Assembly: GCA_025351425.1 (NCBI GenBank)
Contig: JANXVY010000097.1
Span: 21,981-85,980, forward strand
DNA length: 64,000 nt
Reading direction: 5' to 3'
DNA from: Hyphomicrobium sp.
GTDB taxonomy: Bacteria > Pseudomonadota > Alphaproteobacteria > Rhizobiales > Hyphomicrobiaceae
Below the pieces are notes generated by a model. That model was not told the origin of the DNA. It was given only the letters and a program-made list of their open reading frames with translations, and made no database searches. Shown piece by piece: positions 42,739 to 50,957 of the stretch; the first letter of the stretch is position 1; each line of letters opens with the position of its first letter. Position numbers and translations under genes: made by a program.

Positions 42739-43350
42739 ATGAAACAACACGGTCCGTTAGAACGAGTTGGCTTGTTCGGGCATCGAGAGGCGGGCGGCGT
42801 GAGCCGCCTCCCCCTGGCAGGCGGCTTCTTTGCCGGTTATATCGTCTTGTCATTGCCGCCAGTTATGGGACATGGCTTTTCGACAATTGAACTTGTTGCG
42901 ACCGCGCTGCTCGGATGCGGCCTCGTCTCGCTCAGCGTGATCGATATCGCGAGCTACCGGCTGCCGGACCCCATCACACTTTCATTGACGGCTTTAGGCG
43001 TGCTCCTCTCTGGGCTGATGGAATGGGACGATGCGATCCATAGAATAGCCGCCGCGGCGCTGGGCTTCACCAGCCTGTATGCCGTTGCCTATTTTTATCG
43101 TCGCTTGAGGAATCGTCACGGATTGGGATTGGGAGACGCAAAACTGTTCGCGGCTTCCGGTGCCTGGCTCGGCTTTGAAGGACTTCCCAGCGTGTTGTTG
43201 CTGGCGAGCGTAACGGCACTGATCCTTGCCAGCATTGCGCTTGCCGCAGGAAGGACCGTCCAGGCGGGCTCGAAAATTCCCTTCGGACCGTTTCTTGCTT
43301 TCGGCACTTGGATGGTTTGGCTGTATGGGCCCGTGAATTTTGCGCTATGA
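42739..43350 (+). CDS. gspO: Type IV prepilin peptidase (GspO/A24 family), short form
   Basis: The 203-residue membrane protease has the two aspartyl motifs of A24 peptidases: SVIDIASYRLPDP and the GLGDAK (GxGD) box. It lacks the N-terminal cysteine-rich methyltransferase domain found in full GspO/PilD, so it may only cleave, or N-methylation may be done elsewhere. It is coupled to gspG, whose possible ATG at 43347 overlaps its stop. It should process the pseudopilins encoded here (GspG, H, I, J, K). Confidence 0.88.
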   Translation: MKQHGPLERVGLFGHREAGGVSRLPLAGGFFAGYIVLSLPPVMGHGFSTIELVATALLGCGLVSLSVIDIASYRLPDPITLSLTALGVLLSGLMEWDDAIHRIAAAALGFTSLYAVAYFYRRLRNRHGLGLGDAKLFAASGAWLGFEGLPSVLLLASVTALILASIALAAGRTVQAGSKIPFGPFLAFGTWMVWLYGPVNFAL

Positions 43351-43385
43351 TTGTTCCGCGTCATGATTGCGAGGGTGATAGTTCG

Positions 43386-43856
43386 ATGTTCCAGTTAGTT
43401 TTTCGCAAGACCGTGAGCAGAAGGGCGCGTCTCCGGCCGGCGTCCGTTCCTAGCCAAGACGATGGCTTCACCTTGCTCGAGCTTCTCGTGGTGCTTGGCA
43501 TCATCGCGCTCCTTGCGACGGTCGCAGCGCCCCAGGTTCTGCAGTATCTCGGCAAGGCCCGCACCGAGACGGCAAAAGCCCAGTTATCGGCCATCTCGAC
43601 CGCCCTCGAACTGTACGCATTGGACAACGGCGGCTTCCCCGCGCAACAAGCCGGACTGTCGGCACTCGTCGCTCCTCCCACGGGCGCAACCAGTTGGAAG
43701 GGCCCGTATCTGAAGCGTGCCGAAGGCATTATCGATCCGTGGGGGCGCCCCTACCAGTACCGCATGCCCGGCCGCAATAATCAGCCCGAGGTGTTTACGC
43801 TTGGACGCGACAACAGCCCTGGCGGGACCGGTGAGGATCAGGACCTCACCAACTAG
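43386..43856 (+). CDS. gspG: T2SS major pseudopilin GspG
   Basis: GspG forms the pseudopilus that pushes substrates through the secretin. The 156-residue precursor has a long basic leader, the prepilin cleavage site DDG|FTLLELLVVLGI with Glu at +5, a hydrophobic N-helix, and the GspG C-terminal block DPWGRPYQYRMPG then the Ca-binding-type segment LGRDNSPGGTGEDQD. ATG 43386 is chosen; ATG 43347, overlapping the peptidase stop, is an alternative that lengthens the leader. It is convergent with gspJ. Confidence 0.93.
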   Translation: MFQLVFRKTVSRRARLRPASVPSQDDGFTLLELLVVLGIIALLATVAAPQVLQYLGKARTETAKAQLSAISTALELYALDNGGFPAQQAGLSALVAPPTGATSWKGPYLKRAEGIIDPWGRPYQYRMPGRNNQPEVFTLGRDNSPGGTGEDQDLTN

Positions 43857-43865
43857 CCGCGCCTG

Positions 43866-44510
43866 TCAGGGCAGGCGCAATCGCGCCGCAACCCTTAACA
43901 GGCGTTCTCCTTCGGGCGTCGAGACCGTAAGCTCGACCATTTCGGGGAGCGAGTCGGTACGGGTCCAGCTGCCGGCCCATTCGGGTGCGCCTCCCTCCTC
44001 CAGAGAGCCGTAGTACTGCAGCCTCAATGAAGAAGCCGCTCGAATGAGAACCCGCGATTTTTCGGCGGCTGACGTGTCCGGCCCGTGCTCGCCCGATGCC
44101 AAATCTTGGGCTGCCGTCCGCATTGTGTGCCAGGAGAGCACCACGCCGCGCTCATCCGTGTCGCCTGAACCGAGCCGGATGTCGAACCGGCCAAGCCCGT
44201 TCTCGCCGCCGGCAAATCTGACCGGGGCAACGAAACCGACGCTTTCGGGCGTACCTGAAAAAATGACCTGAAGGCGGCCATCGTCGCCACGCTGAAAGAT
44301 CGGCGTTGCTTCGGCGAGGCGTTGCGCGATGAAGGCAAGCGCGGCCTCGGTCGCAGCGTGTCTGTCGAGTTGCGCCCCGATCGCCGGCCCCCTCCGCGCG
44401 AGCTGGAGTGTGGACGGCACCAGTGCCATCAGCATCGCCAGCAGCGCCAGCGATACGATCATTTCGATCAGCGTGAATCCGGCGTCGGGAGATAGTCGAG
44501 CTGGCGTCAT
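43866..44510 (-). CDS. gspJ: T2SS minor pseudopilin GspJ
   Basis: The 214-residue product has a prepilin leader ending DAG|FTLIEMIVSLALLAMLMA with Glu at +5 and the longer C-terminal domain usual for GspJ. It is the last gene of the minus-strand E-F-H-I-J operon, where it overlaps gspI (ATGA). Sequence similarity among minor pseudopilins is low, so order in the operon supports the call. Confidence 0.85.
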   Translation of the reverse strand: MTPARLSPDAGFTLIEMIVSLALLAMLMALVPSTLQLARRGPAIGAQLDRHAATEAALAFIAQRLAEATPIFQRGDDGRLQVIFSGTPESVGFVAPVRFAGGENGLGRFDIRLGSGDTDERGVVLSWHTMRTAAQDLASGEHGPDTSAAEKSRVLIRAASSLRLQYYGSLEEGGAPEWAGSWTRTDSLPEMVELTVSTPEGERLLRVAARLRLP

Positions 44511-44902
44511 GGCTGAGATTTCAGCTTGATCGTTTTGAGTTCGACCGATTGCACGTGCCCTGGCTGGTTCTGCCAGGCGACGGTGACGCTGACCCAATAG
44601 GCGCTCATCTGCGGAGGTACCGGGGCAGACTCCGGCGGCACGTACTTTCGCACTGTAAGATGCCACTGGTTGCGATCGATCCAGCCCTGCTCGTCGGCAT
44701 CTTCCACAATTGGCCACGTGATCCCTGCCTCTGCGAGCTTGGTCCGGGCGACGTCGAGAGCTGCCGTTTCCCCTCGCAGGGATCGAACGCCGCGAATGCC
44801 GGCCGAACTCGCTTCCTGCAGTGCGACAGCAACGGCGGTGAACACGGCGAGCGCGACTAAGGTCTCGACCAAGCTGAAGCCATGTTCTCCCTCACCCGTC
44901 AT
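44507..44902 (-). CDS. gspI: T2SS minor pseudopilin GspI
   Basis: The 131-residue precursor has the cleavage site EHG|FSLVETLVALAVFTAVA with Glu at +5 and the compact C-terminal domain of GspI (residues 50-131, with YWVSVTVAWQN). It overlaps gspH upstream and gspJ downstream by a few bases each, so the three are translationally coupled. Its tip complex with GspJ and GspK (57530) starts pseudopilus assembly. Confidence 0.87.
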   Translation of the reverse strand: MTGEGEHGFSLVETLVALAVFTAVAVALQEASSAGIRGVRSLRGETAALDVARTKLAEAGITWPIVEDADEQGWIDRNQWHLTVRKYVPPESAPVPPQMSAYWVSVTVAWQNQPGHVQSVELKTIKLKSQP

Positions 44903-45396
44903 TTTGCCGTGCCCGTCGTCAATTTGACGGCACCTGTCAGGTCGTCCACCACGATACGCGATCGGGCGTTGGCCTGTTCAAGCACGAGGGTTGCCCCTGT
45001 CGTTGTCCCGTCGGGCCGGAAGCGGAGTCGTCTCAAAGGCCCCTGCCACTCCAGCCCGTCACCCTCGATCGAGAGGGCGATGCCGGCGCCGACGGAGTCC
45101 GCCGGCTGTAGAACCCCAAAACCGTAGGTACGACCGTCCGGATCGATAAGAACGAACTGGTCGGCATTGGTGCGCAGGGCTTCGGCATGTGCAACCCTCA
45201 ACACGGCGCCGAGTTTGGCTGCCGAGGCATTGACAGCGGCCTGCCCGGAGCCGGCGCGTTTCGTTGGAACGACCAGTGCGAGTGCGAAACTCATGATGGC
45301 GATGATCACGACGAGCTCAAGCAGCGAGAACCCAGCCTCAGGGGGCGGATGAGGCGCAGCATTTTGCGCGTTGGCGCATTTGTGCTGCGCCGCCAT
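44899..45396 (-). CDS. gspH: T2SS minor pseudopilin GspH
   Basis: The 165-residue precursor has the cleavage site EAG|FSLLELVVIIAIMSFALA and a C-terminal GspH domain with RTNADQFVLIDPDGRTYGF. The ATG at 45396 shares bases with the gspF stop (TGATG); the long open frame upstream overlaps gspF and is not used. A second GspH-like gene lies at 61699. Confidence 0.88.
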   Translation of the reverse strand: MAAQHKCANAQNAAPHPPPEAGFSLLELVVIIAIMSFALALVVPTKRAGSGQAAVNASAAKLGAVLRVAHAEALRTNADQFVLIDPDGRTYGFGVLQPADSVGAGIALSIEGDGLEWQGPLRRLRFRPDGTTTGATLVLEQANARSRIVVDDLTGAVKLTTGTAK

Positions 45397-46631
45397 CACA
45401 GCCCTGCCAGTTCGTTGACCTTCAAGATCGCGCTCATGACCGACAGGATGAGGCCACCGACCAGGCCGCCGATCACGAGCGTTAGCACTGGGGTCAACAG
45501 ACTCATCAGCCGCGATAACTGGCGCTGCAGCGTCGACTCGTAGACCTGGGCGACACGCATAAGCATGGCTTCGAGCTGTCCCGTCTGCTCGCCCACCGCG
45601 ATGAGGCGCATCGAGAGTTCGGAGAACAGACCAGACTGCACCAGCGGCGACGACAGCGACCCTCCTTCCTGCAGCACCTGCCCGGCGTTGGCGACTGCCA
45701 GAGAAAAAGCCCTGTTCTGCATCACGCTGCCAGCGATGCGGACGGCTTCGAGCAAAGGCACGCCATTGTGCGAAAGGGTCGATAAAGTTCGAGCAAACCG
45801 CGATGTTTCCCGGTTCGCGATCAACCCGCCAACGACCGGAATCTTGAGTAATCCGCGATCGATCAGCAGCCGCAGTTCCGGCCTGCGCAGCGACACCGCG
45901 CCGATCATGGTCAACGCGGCCATCGCGATGAGAGTTGTGAGCCAGTTCCGGGTAACGAAATCCTGCGCATCGACCAGGAACTTGATCGTGACCGGCAAGG
46001 GCGCTCCCGCATCCTTGAACAATGGCACGACGGTCGGCAGCAGCACCGTCAGGACGACCACGATCGCGCAGCCGGCGGCCACGAGCAGAACGGCTGGATA
46101 CAACAACGCCGATCCGACCTGCGTGCGCACCTCGTTGGATCGTTCCAGAAAAGTCGAAAGATCGTCCAGCACATCGCCGAGCGATCCGCTGGCTTCGCCG
46201 GCCTGGATGAGGCGCCAGAAATATTCTGGAAATTCCGGTCCGCGCGCAGCCAGTGCCGACGAGAGCGATTGCCCCTGCCTGATGGCCTCGAGAACGCCAA
46301 GGGTTGCAGCCTTGATGCGGCGGGGCATCAAAGGCTGCAGCGAAACGATCCGGAGCGACTCGTCGATCGGCAGGTCGGCCTTGATGAGTGTAGCCAGCTC
46401 CCGCGTGAACAGCATCAGGCCGGTGAGCGGCAGCGCCCCGTTGCCGAGCGTGATCTCGCGTTCCCACCAGCGCTTTGTAGGGGCGCCAGCAGCATCGTCG
46501 CTGACCAGATCGATCGGGTATTGCCCGCGTTGATGCAGCGTTTCGAGCGCACGCTCACGCGACCGCGCCTCGATCTCGCCTTCCTTCAGGGCGCCGTGCT
46601 GGTCGTAGGCTGTGAAGCGGAATCGAGACAT
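45396..46631 (-). CDS. gspF: T2SS inner-membrane platform protein GspF
   Basis: GspF is the polytopic inner-membrane protein that couples the GspE ATPase to the pseudopilus. The 411-residue product has two repeated cytoplasmic T2SSF domains (about 70-195 and 272-395), each followed by hydrophobic helices, and an N-terminal GspF_N segment (FRFTAYDQHGALKEGEIEAR). It overlaps gspE by 46 bases. Confidence 0.95.
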   Translation of the reverse strand: MSRFRFTAYDQHGALKEGEIEARSRERALETLHQRGQYPIDLVSDDAAGAPTKRWWEREITLGNGALPLTGLMLFTRELATLIKADLPIDESLRIVSLQPLMPRRIKAATLGVLEAIRQGQSLSSALAARGPEFPEYFWRLIQAGEASGSLGDVLDDLSTFLERSNEVRTQVGSALLYPAVLLVAAGCAIVVVLTVLLPTVVPLFKDAGAPLPVTIKFLVDAQDFVTRNWLTTLIAMAALTMIGAVSLRRPELRLLIDRGLLKIPVVGGLIANRETSRFARTLSTLSHNGVPLLEAVRIAGSVMQNRAFSLAVANAGQVLQEGGSLSSPLVQSGLFSELSMRLIAVGEQTGQLEAMLMRVAQVYESTLQRQLSRLMSLLTPVLTLVIGGLVGGLILSVMSAILKVNELAGL

Positions 46632-48397
46632 GTGTCAAACCTGGTTGCACGCAGGACTTCTTCAGTCGTGGTCTCGCCCAGCAATGCTTTAACTAATCCA
46701 TTTTGGAGCATCGACATCATGCCGCCGGCAACGCCGGCCGCTTCGATCGTAGTCTCCGAACTGCCCGCTAAGATAGCGTCGCGAACGGCAGGTGTCGTCG
46801 TTAAAAGCTCATAGACAGTGGTGCGGCCGGCAAAACCTGTCTGGCGGCAAGCACCGCATCCGGTGGCCATGAGGGGTCGCAGGTGCGCTTCATCCGGAAC
46901 TAGGCTGGTGTCGACGCCGGACGTACGCAGCATACCGAGTACCACCGGCGAAACGGGCGCGGAGGTTGCGCACGCTGGGCAGAGCCGCCTCACGAGACGC
47001 TGGGCAAGCACGCCCTTGAGGCAGGAGGCGAGCAGATATTTTTCGACGCCCATGTCGAGCAGGCGCGTGACGGTCGCGGCGGCACTGTTCGTGTGCACCG
47101 TGGAAAGCACGAGGTGCCCCGTCAGCGACGCCTGGATCGCGATCTGCGCCGTTTCGAGATCGCGTATTTCACCGACCATGATGATGTCGGGGTCCTGCCG
47201 CAGAATAGATCTGAGTGTATGCGCAAAGCTCAACCCGATCTTTGGTTGCACCTGGATCTGATTGACGCCCGGCATTTGATATTCGATGGGATCTTCGACG
47301 GTGAAGATCTTACGTTCGGCCGAGTTGAGAGTGCTGAGCGCGGTATAGAGTGTCGTTGTCTTTCCGCTGCCGGTCGGCCCGGTAACCAGAATGATGCCGT
47401 TGGGCTGCTTCAACAGATCCGACAGCTGCCCATACGACCGGCCCGAAAATCCGAGCTTCTGGAAATCCAGATCGATGCTGGAGCGGTCCAGGATGCGCAG
47501 GACGATGCTTTCCCCCCATAGCGTCGGCATGGTCGAAACGCGCAAATCGATATCGCGACCGCGCACGTTCGCCTTGATGCGTCCGTCCTGCGGCAGCCGC
47601 CGTTCCGCAATGTTGAGCTTGGCCATAATCTTGATGCGCGAGCCAATGGCGGCGCGAACGGAGGGAGCCAGCGTCTCGATCGTATGCAGGATGCCGTCGA
47701 TGCGGAACCGCACCCTTACGCAATCTTCCCGCGGCTCGATATGGATATCGGACGCCTGCGTATCGACCGCGCGAACGATCAATTCCTGAACCAGGCGGAT
47801 GACCGGGGCCTCGCTGGCCAAATCCTCGAGCCGGCGCACATCTTCGTCGTTGCCGGCCTCGGGTGTAGCTGCAGCCGGCGTCTCCTTTGCCTGGGGCGTC
47901 CCCGCAGCTGTTGCCCCGGAGTAGAGCCGCGTCAGCCCCTTCTCGATGTCGCCGTCCGCGGCAATCACCGCCTCGATGGGCACGCCCAGCAGGAACGACA
48001 GGGCCTCGAGCGCTTCCGTGTTGAACGGGTCCGCAACCGCGATTCCGAAAACGCCGTTGCGCGGGCCCAGCGGCAATAGCCGATTCAACTTCAGAAAGTC
48101 CGGATCAATCTCTTCGGCGTTCGCGGGGGCTTCCGGGAAATCGAGCTCGGTGATGAGCGGCAGCCCGCAATACTCGGACAGCACCTGCGCCATGGGACGG
48201 TCAGCCACGAGGCCGAGCCGCATCAACACCACATTGAACCGTTCGCCGGACTGCCGCTGAGCCCGCTGCGCGCGCCGGACAGCCAATTCGTCGAGAACGC
48301 CGCGCGCGATCAGGTGCGCGCCGAAGTGGTCGGCAAAGTCGCTCGATCGGGGATCGAGACCCGCGGTGGGCGGACGAATTCCCTGCGCGTGTTCCAT
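46586..48397 (-). CDS. gspE: T2SS ATPase GspE
   Basis: GspE is the hexameric ATPase that powers pseudopilus assembly. The 603-residue product has an N1/N2 (MshEN-like) domain to about residue 150, Walker A GPTGSGKT (340-347), Asp/His boxes, Walker B (PDIIMVGEIRD) and the zinc-binding tetracysteine (CPAC about 490, CGAC about 528). It is the first gene of the minus-strand operon, divergent from gspL. Confidence 0.95.
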   Translation of the reverse strand: MEHAQGIRPPTAGLDPRSSDFADHFGAHLIARGVLDELAVRRAQRAQRQSGERFNVVLMRLGLVADRPMAQVLSEYCGLPLITELDFPEAPANAEEIDPDFLKLNRLLPLGPRNGVFGIAVADPFNTEALEALSFLLGVPIEAVIAADGDIEKGLTRLYSGATAAGTPQAKETPAAATPEAGNDEDVRRLEDLASEAPVIRLVQELIVRAVDTQASDIHIEPREDCVRVRFRIDGILHTIETLAPSVRAAIGSRIKIMAKLNIAERRLPQDGRIKANVRGRDIDLRVSTMPTLWGESIVLRILDRSSIDLDFQKLGFSGRSYGQLSDLLKQPNGIILVTGPTGSGKTTTLYTALSTLNSAERKIFTVEDPIEYQMPGVNQIQVQPKIGLSFAHTLRSILRQDPDIIMVGEIRDLETAQIAIQASLTGHLVLSTVHTNSAAATVTRLLDMGVEKYLLASCLKGVLAQRLVRRLCPACATSAPVSPVVLGMLRTSGVDTSLVPDEAHLRPLMATGCGACRQTGFAGRTTVYELLTTTPAVRDAILAGSSETTIEAAGVAGGMMSMLQNGLVKALLGETTTEEVLRATRFDTCLDSASQPTTSTAP

Positions 48398-48464
48398 GCT
48401 AACTCAACCTTTAAGATTGGCGTGTAAACTTCTTATAATGCTAAAAGAACCTAGTTCCTGTGAA

Positions 48465-48492
48465 TGATCATACTTCTGCGCCGCTGATCATA
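48465..48492. promoter_or_regulatory. Paired TGATCATA sites in the gspE/gspL divergent promoter
   Basis: The 200-bp gap between gspE and gspL contains TGATCATA at 48465-48472 and again at 48485-48492, with starts 20 bp apart, about two helical turns. The sequence is AT-rich around them and includes GAACCTAGTTC (a small palindrome) nearby. This geometry fits a dimeric regulator shared by both operons. No regulator is assigned. Confidence 0.4.
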
Positions 48493-48597
48493 AGATAGCG
48501 CACAATGGGTTCACGATTATTAAAGTTTTCCGGTTGCCTCGCGCAACAACATTGAGTCCAGTTGCACGAGACGTTTTTCGCGGTGGGCGTTGTACCA

Positions 48598-49719
48598 ATG
48601 GCTAAGTCTCTCGTCGGTGCCGACGTTGCCGGCCTGTTGTCCTGGTGGGGGCACGAGCTGCGGGGCTTGCTGCCGGGCGGTTCGGACGCTCGCGACGCCG
48701 CGACGACACGCTTGGTTTTGTCGGTCGAGCCCGACGGCTTGCAGATCGCCGAACCGCCCACCGGCCGCGCTGGCAGGCTACCAGCGCCCGAAGGTACGGT
48801 TCCCGTTGCCGCAATGATGGCTTATCTCGCAGGCGTGGCGCAGCATCTCAAGTCGCCCAAGTCGATCGGCCTGCGCTTGCCCTATAGCGCCTGTTTTGTG
48901 CGCCGTCTGGAACTGCCCGCCGTCGCGCGGCGCGATTTTGCCCGGCTGCTCGCCCTCGAACTCGAGCGTTCGACGCCGTTCAAGGTTAAGGATGTCTGGA
49001 CGGCGCACGATATCGATCCGTCGCCCGCCGCCAAGGGATCGCTCAAAGTTCGCCACCTCATCATCAAGCGCAAACCGATCGAGGGGCTGCTGTCGCAGAT
49101 CAGGGCTCTTGGTCTGACCGTGACGCGGGTCGAGTGCACGTCGGACGACGGCGCTTCGGTCATCCCCTTGAATTTTCTTGGCGCGCCTGCGGCCGATGAC
49201 AAGCCCGAAGCGGCGGGCGGCGCCTTCGCGTTTGCGCTTGCGCTTTGGCTGGCAGCTGCCGCGCTGGCGGGCTCGGCGGCCTATATCTATATCGACCGCC
49301 ATGAAAAGGCATTGCAGTTGCTGCAATCCGAATTGGACGGGCTGAAGCTCAAGGCTCAAGTTCAGAAGGACGCACTGGCAAGGTCCCAGGCCGCATTTTC
49401 CCAGATCGCAAATGTCCAGAAACTGCGGTCCGAAACGGTATCGAAAGTCGCCATTTTGGAGGAGCTGTCGCGGATACTTCCCGACACGGCGTGGGTCACC
49501 GACTTCAAGCTGGACGGAACCACCGTCGATATCTCGGGATTGGCGGTCTCGGCGGCATCCTTGGTGCCGATCTTGGAACGCTCCAAGGTGTTCGTCGATG
49601 CAACCTCGACGGCCTCGCTGACGTTCGACGCGCGCGAGGAGAAGGAGCGCTATGCGATCCGCGTACGCATCCGCACTGCGGCAGCGCCGGTCGGACGCGC
49701 CGAAGGTGATGCGCGATGA
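48598..49719 (+). CDS. gspL: T2SS protein GspL
   Basis: GspL links GspE to the inner membrane. The 373-residue product has an N-terminal actin-like cytoplasmic part (to about 205), one membrane helix (about 215-235, FALALWLAAAALAGSAAYIY), a coiled-coil (about 240-265) and a PilN-type periplasmic domain (ILPDTAWVTDFKLDGTTVDI). The ATG at 48598 is chosen over a TTG at 48562. The stop overlaps the gspM start. Confidence 0.85.
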   Translation: MAKSLVGADVAGLLSWWGHELRGLLPGGSDARDAATTRLVLSVEPDGLQIAEPPTGRAGRLPAPEGTVPVAAMMAYLAGVAQHLKSPKSIGLRLPYSACFVRRLELPAVARRDFARLLALELERSTPFKVKDVWTAHDIDPSPAAKGSLKVRHLIIKRKPIEGLLSQIRALGLTVTRVECTSDDGASVIPLNFLGAPAADDKPEAAGGAFAFALALWLAAAALAGSAAYIYIDRHEKALQLLQSELDGLKLKAQVQKDALARSQAAFSQIANVQKLRSETVSKVAILEELSRILPDTAWVTDFKLDGTTVDISGLAVSAASLVPILERSKVFVDATSTASLTFDAREEKERYAIRVRIRTAAAPVGRAEGDAR

Positions 49720-50297
49720 TGTACCAGCTCCCCAAACCGGTTCGCCAGCTCCTAGCCGTCGCTCTTCTCCTATTGCTGGTTGGGGGTTGTGGAATCTTGG
49801 TCGCGGGTCCGATCTGGTCTCACATCGTGGATCTCCAGGATCGTATCGATCAGGCGCGGATGATGGTCGGCCGGCTGTCCGAGCTTGCCAATGACGACAG
49901 CGCTCGCCGGGCGCTGGAGGAGCAAACCAAGGCAGCACTCAGCAGCGGAATTTTCATCGAGGGAGAGAGTGAAGCGATCCGCCTGGCAACCTTGCAATCG
50001 AACCTCTCGGCGCTGGCGGCGGCCCAAGGTGTCAAGTTCCGCAGCGCCCGCAATCTGCCGACGCGGGAGCGCAATGATCTGCGGCTCATCGGAGTCCAGG
50101 TTCAGTTGGTGGTTCCCATCGACCGTCTCCAGAAGCTGATGCTTGAAATCGAGCAGTCCAGACCGATGTTGATCGTCGAGCAGATCCAGATCACGCCGCT
50201 CACCCTCTCGCGGTTGCCCGACGACCCGCAAGTCGGACTCCTCGACGCCCGCATTGACATTCTCGCGATCGAAACCAAGCACAAGGACAAGACCTGA
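49716..50297 (+). CDS. gspM: T2SS protein GspM
   Basis: The 193-residue protein has one N-terminal membrane helix (about 11-33, LLAVALLLLLVGGCGILVAG), a coiled-coil (35-75) and a ferredoxin-like periplasmic domain (about 100-185). This is the topology of GspM, which stabilises GspL. Two cysteine-free faces and a single Cys in the helix are seen; a lipobox is unlikely. It overlaps gspL and is followed by the next gene after 2 bp. Confidence 0.85.
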   Translation: MMYQLPKPVRQLLAVALLLLLVGGCGILVAGPIWSHIVDLQDRIDQARMMVGRLSELANDDSARRALEEQTKAALSSGIFIEGESEAIRLATLQSNLSALAAAQGVKFRSARNLPTRERNDLRLIGVQVQLVVPIDRLQKLMLEIEQSRPMLIVEQIQITPLTLSRLPDDPQVGLLDARIDILAIETKHKDKT

Positions 50298-50299
50298 CC

Positions 50300-50842
50300 A
50301 TGGGCCAGCGTATGAGTTCTGTTACCCTACCGTTTCTCGTGTTGCTCGTCGGCTCTTTGGCTTATGCAAACTGGCAGCTGATGTCGTACACGGTAGATAT
50401 TGCCACGGCGGCGAAGCCAAAGTCGGCGGCCCCGCTCGATACGGCGGCCGCTGGAAAATCGGAACTGCCGAAGTCGGCGCAGACAACAGCGGATTTTCCC
50501 GAGACGACGGCGCGGCCAATCTTCTTTCCAGATCGCCGTATGCCGGAGAAGCCGAAGCCAAAACCGCAGGTGCAGCCGCCGCCTGTGGTCGAGGTGAAAG
50601 AAGTTCTTCCGAACCTGGAGCCGCTCCTCCTGGTCGGTACCAAAGGCAATGGACGCGAGCAGCAGGTCCTCGTGCGATCCGCCGTGGATGCGGAGGGGAT
50701 TTGGCTGTCGGTGGGCGATCAATACCGCGGCTGGGTATTGCGCGAGGCCTCCAACGATAACGCGATTGTCGAGGGACGCGGTCAACGCAGCGAGCTGAGG
50801 CTCTATTCCGCGGCCGTCAGCGGCCGCACCGTACGCCGGTAA
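50300..50842 (+). CDS. T2SS GspN/GspC-like bitopic protein
   Basis: The 180-residue protein has one N-terminal membrane helix (about 8-28), a Pro/Lys-rich linker (MPEKPKPKPQVQPPP) and a small C-terminal domain with LLLVGTKGNGREQQVLVRS. This resembles the HR domain of GspC but lacks a PDZ domain; it corresponds to the GspN-like protein of alphaproteobacterial T2SS. It probably links the inner platform to the GspD secretin. The TAA stop is the first base of repeat copy B. Confidence 0.7.
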   Translation: MGQRMSSVTLPFLVLLVGSLAYANWQLMSYTVDIATAAKPKSAAPLDTAAAGKSELPKSAQTTADFPETTARPIFFPDRRMPEKPKPKPQVQPPPVVEVKEVLPNLEPLLLVGTKGNGREQQVLVRSAVDAEGIWLSVGDQYRGWVLREASNDNAIVEGRGQRSELRLYSAAVSGRTVRR

Positions 50843-50955
50843 TACCAGCGGTCAAAAGTTTTGACCGCTGGTATTCGCGCGCGGGGTTGGCGGGGCGGCC
50901 GCGCGCAAAGCAGAGAGTCTTATACCGACGGTCAGAAATTCTGACCGTCGGTATA
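50842..50955. repeat. 114-bp triple-hairpin repeat, copy B
   Basis: The same length and layout as copy A at 37391, with six substitutions. The palindromes are at 50842-50874 and 50921-50955, with a GCGCGCG-type stem between. The outer pair of the second palindrome is T-A here but G-C in copy A, and the single central base is A here but T in A. It begins on the last base of the upstream stop codon and ends 2 bp before the stop of the convergent sco-cytochrome gene. Confidence 0.95.
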
Positions 50956-50957
50956 AG

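Noticed and set aside
45397..46467. Long N-terminal extension of gspH into gspF
   Set aside because: It would place the prepilin cleavage site hundreds of residues in; gspF is certain in this region.
48778..49938. 386-codon minus-strand frame opposite gspL/gspM
   Set aside because: It covers the gspL-gspM overlap in antisense and shows no protein features.
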